From JAJECS01 sp034428595 (GTDB lineage Bacteria > Chloroflexota > UBA11872), in assembly GCA_034428595.1 (NCBI GenBank), contig DAOUHO010000124.1, positions 1 to 9,577 of the forward strand: a stretch of DNA of 9,577 nucleotides, in the 5' to 3' direction. Below the pieces are notes generated by a model. It was given only the letters and a program-made list of their open reading frames with translations. It did not search any database and had not been told where the DNA came from. Shown here one piece after another: positions 1-6,302 of the stretch (position 1 is the first letter of the stretch; every line of letters starts with the position of its first letter). A program made the translations under genes and the position numbers.

Positions 1-1
1 G

Positions 2-865
2 CGGCACTTCGAGATCGGCATCGAATGGGTGGATCCGGCTCGTACCGTCACCTTTCCCGCCGTGTTCCTGACCGGATACGACTTCCTGTTCGCGGTGGCG
101 TTCCTCCTCGGCCTGACCACGTTAGGGCTGCTCGGCAGAATTCAGGAGGAAGGCGAGGTCGACCGGCGGCAGGTCATGGGCGAACTGGCCTCCCAGACCC
201 GGGAAAACCTCCGCGTCCTCAATGCGGTGCCGGGCTTGGGCCTCGTGGCCAAGTTCCCCGTGGCGGGCCAGCGATTCCTGCCGCCGATTCCCGGCCTGGA
301 CGTCGCCGCCGGCGTCACGGCCTATCAGCTGTCGTCCTCGGTCGGCGCAGCCGTGACCGCGGCGACGCGAGGTGGAGCGGCCGCGCGCCAGGTGCAGTCC
401 AGCGTGAACCGGTTGGTGACGCGCGCGCTTGAAGAAACCGAAGGCGCCGCACGACTCACCACAGCCTTGGCCTTCGGCGGCGCACGGGGCGCCGTCGAAG
501 CGGCGCGCGGCGCCGGGGCCGGCGCCGGACAGCTCATTCACGACTCGATGACCGGCGTGCTTCGGGCGGTGGGCGAGGCGGCGACCGATCCCGAGGAGGC
601 GGTGCGCGGGTCGGTCCATGGCGCAATCCAGGGCGCCGCCGAAGCGGGCGCATCGCTGACCGACACGGCAAGCGAGGCCATCCGGGCAGCGCGTGACGCC
701 GCGCCCGAACTCGGCCTGTCGGAGGAAGAGGCGGTCGCCACCGCCGCTCGGGCCGCCATGGAAGCTGCAGGCGAACTGACCAGCGAGTCGCGGGCGCAGG
801 TCAACCAGGCGGCCCTCACCGCCCTGACGCGTGAGGAGCGCAGGCCTCCGCGTCCGCTCCCATAG
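2..865 (+). CDS. MFS-type permease, C-terminal part (5' end outside window)
   Basis: The reading frame is open from base 2 with no stop, so the N-terminus lies outside the window; an internal GTG at 29 is probably not the start. About 287 residues are visible. Residues 1-24 look like the last periplasmic loop, and about 25-46 (GYDFLFAVAFLLGLTTLGLL) form one clear membrane helix. A charged cytoplasmic stretch follows (EEGEVDRRQVMGEL...RENLRVLNAVPGL). The order 'xDFLFAxAFxxGL, xEEGEV, EL, R..RxL..VxGL, FP' matches, from memory, the C-terminal end of a group of bacterial MFS transporters; the substrate is unknown. The last 190 or so residues are rich in Ala, Gly and Glu, look helical and amphipathic, and contain loose repeats of the type EEAVRGSVHGAIQGAAEAG. 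The gene runs head-on into copA with 5 nt between stop codons, so it is not part of the copper operon. The MFS call rests on the C-terminus only; another multipass membrane protein is possible. Confidence 0.55.
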   Translation, partial: RHFEIGIEWVDPARTVTFPAVFLTGYDFLFAVAFLLGLTTLGLLGRIQEEGEVDRRQVMGELASQTRENLRVLNAVPGLGLVAKFPVAGQRFLPPIPGLDVAAGVTAYQLSSSVGAAVTAATRGGAAARQVQSSVNRLVTRALEETEGAARLTTALAFGGARGAVEAARGAGAGAGQLIHDSMTGVLRAVGEAATDPEEAVRGSVHGAIQGAAEAGASLTDTASEAIRAARDAAPELGLSEEEAVATAARAAMEAAGELTSESRAQVNQAALTALTREERRPPRPLP

Positions 866-870
866 AACCG

Positions 871-3342
871 TTAGCCGGTATCGGCGCTGAACCGCCGCAA
901 GCGCAGCGAGTTCCCCACCACCGACAGCGACTCCAGAGCCATCGCCAATGCGGCCAGCATGGGGTCGAGCTGCACCCCCAGCACGGGGAAGAACGCGCCG
1001 GCGGCGAGCGGAATGACCAGGATGTTGTAGCCAAACGCCAACGCCAGGTTCTCCTTGATGGTGCGCACCGTGCGACGGCTCAGGCGAACGGCCGCGAGCA
1101 CGCCGCGCAGGTCGCTGCGCACCAGGGTGACGTCTCCCGCCGCCATGGCGATGTCGGCGCCGGCGCCCATGGCGATGCCCAGATCGGCTTGGGCCAGCGC
1201 CGGGGCGTCGTTGATGCCGTCGCCCGCCATCACCACCCGTGCGCCCTGAGCTTGCAGCTCGCGCACGACGGCCGCCTTGCCGTCGGGACGCACGCGGGCG
1301 CGAACCTCGTCGATCCCGACCGCGCGCGCCACCGCCTGTGCCGTCTCCGGCCGGTCCCCGGTGAGCATCACCACGCGCAGTCCCAGGCGACGCAGCGCGG
1401 TCACCGTGGCGGCCGCCTCGGGCCGCACGGTGTCGGCTACGCCCAGCACGCCGGCGAGTTCTCCGTCAATCGCCGCGTAAAGTGCGGAGCGACCCTGCGC
1501 CGCCAGCGTCGCAGCCGCATCTTCGTCGGAGCCCAGCGGCACGTCGTCCTGCGCCAGCAATTCCGCCGTGCCGACGACGACCGACCGGCCCTCCACGACG
1601 GCCTCCACGCCGCCGCCGGTGACTGAGTGAAACGCCTCCGCTCGCGGGATCGCGATGCCCCGAGCCCTGGCGCCGCGCACGATGGCGCGACCGATGGGGT
1701 GCTCCGAGTCGGCCTCGGCAGCCGCCGCCAGCCGCAGCAGCTCGGCCGGCGGGACGCCGTTGCGCGGCAGCACGTCCACCAGCTCCGGCTCGCCGTGGGT
1801 CAGCGTGCCGGTCTTGTCCAGCAGCACGGTGTCGATCTTGCCGGCCGCTTCGAGCGCCTCGCCGCTGCGGATCAGCACCCCGTGCTCGGCGCCCCGACCC
1901 GTCCCCACCATGATGGCCAGGGGCGTGGCCAGCCCAAGGGCGCACGGGCAGGCGACCACCAGCACGGCCACGAAGCTCACCAATGCGTGAGCCGCCCTGG
2001 GGTCGGGCCCGACGGCGGCCCAAACCGTCAGTGTGGCCAGCGCGATCAGAATCACTGCGGGCACGAACCGCCCGGCCACGCGATCCGCCAGCCGCTGCAG
2101 CGGCGCCTTGGTCGTTTGGGCTTGCTCGACCAGACGAACGATCTGCGCCAACACGGACTCGCGATCCACCGCCGTCGCGCGGATGCGCAGACGCCCCGTG
2201 GTGTTGACCGTCGCCCCGACCACCTGGTCGCCCGCGGCCTTCTCCACCGGCACGCTCTCGCCAGTGATCAGCGATTCATCGACCGCCGACGCGCCGTCCA
2301 GGACCTCGCCGTCGACCGGAATCTTGGCGCCCGGCGACACGAGGACGATGTCGCCCACCTGCACGCTGTCCAGCGGAACCTCGGTGCGCTCACCATCGCG
2401 CTCGACCATCGCCGTCGCCGGTCGCAAGTTCATGAGGCGCTCGATCGCGACCGAGGCCTGACCCTTGGCCCGCGCCTCGATCCAGCGTCCGAGCAGCACC
2501 AGGCCGATGATGATCATGGCCGTGTCGTAGTGATGCATGGCGGCGCCGTTCGCCAGGAGCGAGGGCCAGAGCGTGAGCACCAGGCTGGATCCATAGGCCG
2601 CGCTGGTACCCACGGCGATCAAGGTGTTCATGTCGGCGCCGCCGCGGCGCAGCGCCGTCCATGTCCCCCAATAGAAGCGCCAGCCGAGCACGAACTGCAC
2701 CGGCGTCGCCAGCGCCAACTGCACCACCGGATTTGCGAATGTCTCGGGCCGCCAGAGACCGGGGATGTAGGTCGCGCCCGCCCACAGCACCAGCAGGCCC
2801 AGGCTCAGGGCCGCCGCGGCCTGCCAGCCCAGCAGGCGCTGCTCGCGGCGCCGCGCGGCGTCCCACGAGCCGACCTCCGACCCGTCCGCGTCCGACGCCG
2901 CCGGTTCGACAAGGGCGTAGCCGGCGGCATCGACCGCGGCGGCCAGATCGCCGTGCGTTGCCAGGCTCTCTATCGCGCGAACGTGCGCGCGTTGGGTGGC
3001 CAAGTTAACGGTGGCGTCCAGCACTCCAGGCGCATTGCGCAGGGCGCCTTCCACGCGCGACACGCACGAGGCGCAGCTCATCCCAGCAATCTGGATCTGG
3101 GAGTCGGTGGTCGGCACGGCGTATCCCGCCGCCTCCACCGCCGCCACAAGCGCGGCGGCGTCCGTGCGGGCCGGATCGAACTCCGCCGCAGCCGTTTCCG
3201 CGGCGAGGTTGACCGTCGCCGCCGCGACCCCCGCGACGCCGGACAACGCCTCCTCGACACGGCCGACGCAGGAGGCGCAGGACATCCCGTTGATCCGGAG
3301 CCTCACCTCGGTCGTATCGCGCGCGGGCGCGGTAGTGGTCAT
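871..3342 (-). CDS. copA: Copper-exporting P1B-type ATPase (CopA)
   Basis: This 823-residue pump uses ATP to export Cu(I) across the cytoplasmic membrane. Two N-terminal heavy-metal-associated domains each carry GMSCASC (Cys22/Cys25 and Cys90/Cys93). About eight membrane helices follow. The actuator TGE is at 360-362, the ion-binding CPC at 465-467, and the phosphorylated aspartate is Asp509 in DKTGTLT. The P1B-specific SEHP is at 546-549, TGD at 661-663 and GDGINDAP at 707-714. Tyr772-Asn773 in helix 7 and Met801/Ser805 in helix 8 complete the Cu(I)-site pattern of CopA, which rules out Zn/Cd and Co pumps. Helix 8 reads MALES where CopA proteins usually have M-x-x-S-S, so Glu804 replaces the first serine. 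The ATG overlaps the csoR stop by 4 bp (ATGA) and has no evident Shine-Dalgarno sequence, so translation is probably coupled to csoR. Length and domain order are normal and the gene looks intact. It ends 5 nt from the convergent permease gene, with no separate terminator. Confidence 0.96.
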   Translation of the reverse strand: MTTTAPARDTTEVRLRINGMSCASCVGRVEEALSGVAGVAAATVNLAAETAAAEFDPARTDAAALVAAVEAAGYAVPTTDSQIQIAGMSCASCVSRVEGALRNAPGVLDATVNLATQRAHVRAIESLATHGDLAAAVDAAGYALVEPAASDADGSEVGSWDAARRREQRLLGWQAAAALSLGLLVLWAGATYIPGLWRPETFANPVVQLALATPVQFVLGWRFYWGTWTALRRGGADMNTLIAVGTSAAYGSSLVLTLWPSLLANGAAMHHYDTAMIIIGLVLLGRWIEARAKGQASVAIERLMNLRPATAMVERDGERTEVPLDSVQVGDIVLVSPGAKIPVDGEVLDGASAVDESLITGESVPVEKAAGDQVVGATVNTTGRLRIRATAVDRESVLAQIVRLVEQAQTTKAPLQRLADRVAGRFVPAVILIALATLTVWAAVGPDPRAAHALVSFVAVLVVACPCALGLATPLAIMVGTGRGAEHGVLIRSGEALEAAGKIDTVLLDKTGTLTHGEPELVDVLPRNGVPPAELLRLAAAAEADSEHPIGRAIVRGARARGIAIPRAEAFHSVTGGGVEAVVEGRSVVVGTAELLAQDDVPLGSDEDAAATLAAQGRSALYAAIDGELAGVLGVADTVRPEAAATVTALRRLGLRVVMLTGDRPETAQAVARAVGIDEVRARVRPDGKAAVVRELQAQGARVVMAGDGINDAPALAQADLGIAMGAGADIAMAAGDVTLVRSDLRGVLAAVRLSRRTVRTIKENLALAFGYNILVIPLAAGAFFPVLGVQLDPMLAALAMALESLSVVGNSLRLRRFSADTG

Positions 3343-3716
3343 GCCGACACCGCATTCACGGGTGTGGCGTTCGGCGACGATCCGCCGCCGGCGAGCGCCT
3401 CGGCCACGCTCTCGAGGACCTCGCCCGTCGACGCAACCCGGCGCAGGTGGCCCGTTCCCTTCATGACGTCGAGCAGCTCACGGATCACGCGCTCGCGCTC
3501 GTCGGGGTCGTCGCTTCGGACGGCGGCGGCGACGCAGGTCTGGAGGTGGCGCTCCAGAAGCGCGGCGTTGACCTTCTCAATGGCGCCCTGAATCGCCAGC
3601 GTCTGCTTGAGGATGTCGATGCAGTAGACCTCGTCCGCGAGCATGCGCTCCACGCCGCGGGCGTGCCCCTCGATTGACTTCCAGCGATTGACCAGGCGGC
3701 GCGTCGCATCGTCCAT
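3339..3716 (-). CDS. csoR: Copper-sensing transcriptional repressor, CsoR family
   Basis: This 125-residue, all-helical DNA-binding repressor belongs to the CsoR/RcnR (DUF156) family. The family core is clear: RWKSIEGHARGVERML, then YCIDIL, then a helix ending ERHLQTCV. The Cu(I) ligands of CsoR (Cys-His-Cys) fall at Cys32, His57 and Cys61 with the same spacing as in the M. tuberculosis protein (25 and 4 residues). Tyr31 matches the second-shell Tyr of CsoR, and Glu80 may be the second-shell Glu. This pattern favours Cu(I) over the Ni/Co ligands of RcnR or the formaldehyde sensor FrmR. The tail after about residue 88 is longer than in minimal family members and is probably disordered (GGGSSPNATP). 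The gene is first in the operon and its stop overlaps the copA start. In known systems apo-CsoR represses its own operon and Cu(I) binding releases it; an operator-like repeat lies 23 nt upstream of the ATG. The ATG at 3716 is the best start, since the family core begins a few residues later. Confidence 0.93.
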   Translation of the reverse strand: MDDATRRLVNRWKSIEGHARGVERMLADEVYCIDILKQTLAIQGAIEKVNAALLERHLQTCVAAAVRSDDPDERERVIRELLDVMKGTGHLRRVASTGEVLESVAEALAGGGSSPNATPVNAVSA

Positions 3717-3732
3717 GGATTCACTCTTTTTC

Positions 3733-3757
3733 TACCCCACCCCACCTGGGGTGCACC
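3733..3757 (-). promoter_or_regulatory. Probable CsoR operator upstream of csoR-copA
   Basis: The plus strand here holds ACCCC-ACCT-GGGGT (3739-3752), a perfect inverted repeat that extends by one more pair to 6-bp arms (3738/3753). A second ACCCC tract sits on its left flank (3734-3738). Paired C/G tracts around a short centre are the known form of CsoR operators, and the arrangement is close to that of the mycobacterial csoR operator. It ends before the ATG with a 20-25 nt gap, so bound repressor would cover the start region of transcription. A possible weak promoter on the minus strand (TTGCCC at 3790-3785 with TAGGGT about 18 bp on, at 3766-3761) would place the operator around the transcription start; that promoter match is poor and tentative. 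Confidence 0.7.
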
Positions 3758-3918
3758 TTAACCCTAGGGCAATCGAGGCGTCCGGGGCAAGCGGTATCAA
3801 GTCGTGGAACCGGCGGGACCATCAGTCGTGGGTCGCGTGGCCGTTGCGGCTCGGCCTGGCGACCGCCGACACGCGGTCGCTTGCAGCGCGTCGGGCGGGG
3901 CGCGGAAGCGGCGGAAAA
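3758..3918. other. Intergenic leader between divergent operons, nothing firm recognised
   Basis: Together with the operator and the inverted repeat, this stretch makes up the roughly 336 bp between csoR and the probable start of the DUF2298 gene. It should contain the promoters for both divergent operons, but I see no convincing -35/-10 pair for the plus strand. No tRNA, riboswitch or small gene is recognisable. The plus-strand reading frame of the downstream gene stays open through this stretch from an ATG at 3804, but the encoded peptide is Arg/Ala-rich and unlike the DUF2298 N-terminus. Confidence 0.4.
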
Positions 3919-4000
3919 GTCATTCCGAACGCAGTGAGGAATCTAAGGACGCTGGTGCCGGCTCCGCGCCCCTGAGATTCCTCGCGTTGCTCGGAATGAC
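3919..4000. repeat. MITE/REP-like inverted repeat (GTCATTCCGA...TCGGAATGAC)
   Basis: The left arm (3919-3944) begins GTCATTCCGA and ends GAGGAATCT. The right arm (3975-4000) is its reverse complement with 21 of 26 positions matching. The spacer of 30 nt is GC-rich. This is a commonly seen type of dispersed intergenic repeat in bacterial genomes; translated in frame it gives the typical false peptide SHSERSEES...LGMT. It lies just upstream of the DUF2298 gene, so any start codon placed upstream of or within it is suspect. It carries no transposase. It could act as an RNA hairpin in the leader of the downstream operon. Confidence 0.85.
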
Positions 4001-4052
4001 GGACGAAGCCCGGCGGCGCCCCGTCCGGCTCACGGCTGACCGTCGGTGGGCG

Positions 4053-6302
4053 GTGGCTATCCTTGACGCGCGGCGCGAGGCGTGCGCCGGTGCACGGAGG
4101 GCCGGACCGATCGATCAGGCGCTCTGGCTGCTTGCCCTGGTCGCGTTCGCCGTGCTGGGCGTGCCCTGGGCGCGCCTGGCCTTCGGACGGCTGACCACCC
4201 GCGGACTCGCGCTGGCGGCTCCGGTCGGGTTCTTCCTGTTTCACTACGTCGCCTGGCTCGGGCTGTTCACCGGCTGGTTCCGCAACGGCCCGACCTACGC
4301 GTGGACCGCGCTCGCAGTCTTCGCGGCCCTGACGGCGGCGCTGGCCTGGGTCATGCGGGCGGACCTGCACGAGCTTTGGCCGCGGCGGCGTCTTTGGGTC
4401 TGGGGCGTGGCGGCGCTCCTCGTCGCCTACGGCGTCGGCGTGGGCATGCGCTGGCTCAACCCCGAGATCGCCGGCACCGAAAAGCCCATGGACCTGGCGC
4501 TGCTCAGCGCCACCATGCGCAGCACGGCCTTCCCACCGCTCGACCCGTGGTTCGCGGGCGAGACGATCAACTACTACTACCTGGGCTACTCGATGGGTGG
4601 CGCGCTGGCGCACCTGGCCGGCGCATCGCCCGCCGTGGCCTACAACACCTACCTCGCCACGCTGCTGGCCCTGCTGGTGGTCGGTGTCGGCTCGGCGGCC
4701 TACGACCTGGCCGCAATGCTCGGCGCCGGGCCGCGGCGCGCGCTGCGGGCGGCGGCCGGGTCGGTGGTCGTCGGGGTGGTCGCCGGAAACCTGGCGATCA
4801 CACGCGCGGTGGTGACCGAGGAATTTCGCGGCCAGACGGGCTTTTGGTCGGGCATCGGGTGGAACGCCTCACGCGTCATCGAGCGACAGCCCGTCGACGG
4901 CGTGGCCGACAAGACGATCAACGAGTTCCCGGCCTTCTCCTTCATCCTCGGCGACCTCCACCCCCACGTGATGGCGCTGCCCTTCACCGTGGTGGTCGCC
5001 AGCCTCGCGCTGCAGGGGATGGCGGCCTGGTGGCGGCCCCGCGCTGTCAAGGGCTGGACGCCCTGGGCCGGCACATTGTTGGCGGGGCTCCTGGTCGGCG
5101 GCCTCTACGGGCTCAACGCCTGGGATCTGCCGACATACCTGGTCCTCGTCATCGGCGCGGCGCTGCTGGCGCACCTTGTCGGTCCGGGGCCACGGGCCTG
5201 GGATCGGCTGCTGGTCCACGCCGCGTTGATCGTCGCGGCGGCGGCCGTCGCCTGGCTGCCCCACAGCCTGGACGTCACCCTGCTCAGCGAGGGACTGGGG
5301 GTGGTGCCCACGCGCACGCTGGCGCTGCACTTCCTGCAGGTGTTCGGCCTGCTGGGCTTGCTCGCCGTGGGGGGGCTGGTCGCGCTGCTGGCGGACGGCT
5401 CGCGGTCGACGCGCGCTTGGCTCGGCGTCGGCGTCGTCCTCGCGGCATTGGCCGTGCTGGTCACCGGCGGGGAAATTGTGGGAGCCCTCCTCATCGTGCT
5501 GGCCCTTGCGGCGGCGGTGATGGGGCGCCGACAGACCGCGCTGGGCCCGTTCGCCCTTGGCCTGCTGGTGGCGGCCGCGTTCGGCCTGATGCTGGTGGTC
5601 GAGCTGGTGCACGTGGACGACTTCTTCGGGCCGCCGTATGTCCGCATGAACACCGTGTTCAAGGTGCACTACCAAGCCTGGGCACTGCTGGCGATTGCCG
5701 CGGGGCCGGCGCTGCTGGTCACCTGGCGCCGGCTTTCGGATGCCGGCGGCCCAGGGTGGGCGGTGCTCCGCGCCGGCTATGCCAGCGTGGTGGCGGTGTT
5801 GCTGGTGCTGGCGTTGAGCTACTCCGCGGTCGCCCTGCGCGACAAGGCGGCTGACAGCGACGTCAGCGGCACGATTGATGGCCTGGCGCTCGCCGAGCGT
5901 CTCCACGCCGACGATCTGGCAGCGGCGCGCTGGCTGGCGCAAAACGCGGGGGACGCGGCCGTCGTTCTGGAAGCGCCGGGTACTCCGTACAGTGAGATGT
6001 CACGCATCGCAACGTGGTCGGGTGTGCCGACCGTGATCGGCTGGACGCAACATGAGCAGCTCTGGCGCGGCAGCATTCCCGAGATCGGCGAGCGCGCCGA
6101 TGACGTCGACCGAATCTATGCGATGGCGGACGCCGCGGAAGCCCAGCAGCTCATGCGCCGGTACGGCGTGACCCACGTGGTGTTCGGCCGGATCGAGCGG
6201 GCGCGCTACGACGCAACCGCGGCGTCTCGCCTGCGCGCCTATCTCGAACCCGTGGCGCAGTTTGGCGGCACCACGATCTTCGCGGGTCCGGCGGCGCCGT
6301 GA
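4053..6302 (+). CDS. DUF2298 / Chlor_Arch_YYY polytopic membrane protein
   Basis: This very hydrophobic protein (749 residues from the chosen start; the family is usually 700-900) belongs to DUF2298/TIGR03662. The namesake motif is N-YYY-LG at 173-178. Other family landmarks are EKPMD (143-147) with DPWFAGE, TINEFP and GDLHPHVMALPF (288-308), LNAWDLPTYL (354-363), DDFFG...RMNTVFKVHYQAW (522 on), and a C-terminal non-membrane domain with GVPTVIGWTQHEQLWRG (about 658-673). Many membrane helices lie between. The function is unknown; a GT-C-like membrane glycosyltransferase role is suspected from the topology and conserved polar residues in loops. Start: the frame is open from ATG 3804, but that adds peptide read from the inverted repeat. 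ATG 3996 lies inside the repeat arm; GTG 4053 is preceded by GGTGG, but only about 4 nt away. I prefer 4053, with 3996 the main alternative. The stop overlaps the next start by 4 bp (GTGA). Confidence 0.88.
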   Translation: MAILDARREACAGARRAGPIDQALWLLALVAFAVLGVPWARLAFGRLTTRGLALAAPVGFFLFHYVAWLGLFTGWFRNGPTYAWTALAVFAALTAALAWVMRADLHELWPRRRLWVWGVAALLVAYGVGVGMRWLNPEIAGTEKPMDLALLSATMRSTAFPPLDPWFAGETINYYYLGYSMGGALAHLAGASPAVAYNTYLATLLALLVVGVGSAAYDLAAMLGAGPRRALRAAAGSVVVGVVAGNLAITRAVVTEEFRGQTGFWSGIGWNASRVIERQPVDGVADKTINEFPAFSFILGDLHPHVMALPFTVVVASLALQGMAAWWRPRAVKGWTPWAGTLLAGLLVGGLYGLNAWDLPTYLVLVIGAALLAHLVGPGPRAWDRLLVHAALIVAAAAVAWLPHSLDVTLLSEGLGVVPTRTLALHFLQVFGLLGLLAVGGLVALLADGSRSTRAWLGVGVVLAALAVLVTGGEIVGALLIVLALAAAVMGRRQTALGPFALGLLVAAAFGLMLVVELVHVDDFFGPPYVRMNTVFKVHYQAWALLAIAAGPALLVTWRRLSDAGGPGWAVLRAGYASVVAVLLVLALSYSAVALRDKAADSDVSGTIDGLALAERLHADDLAAARWLAQNAGDAAVVLEAPGTPYSEMSRIATWSGVPTVIGWTQHEQLWRGSIPEIGERADDVDRIYAMADAAEAQQLMRRYGVTHVVFGRIERARYDATAASRLRAYLEPVAQFGGTTIFAGPAAP

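Noticed and set aside
1627..3591. Open plus-strand frame of 654 codons antisense to copA and csoR
   Set aside because: It lies opposite two well-recognised genes, is very rich in Arg, His and Gln, and has no domain-like pattern. This is expected from codon bias in GC-rich DNA.
3804..3995. Upstream extension of the DUF2298 protein to ATG 3804
   Set aside because: The extra residues include the SHSERSEES peptide of a dispersed inverted repeat and do not resemble a family N-terminus, so a later start is preferred.
4082..5854. Open plus-strand frame of 590 codons overlapping the DUF2298 gene
   Set aside because: It is the shifted frame of a gene with clear family motifs; its product is Arg/Gly-rich without membrane helices or motifs.
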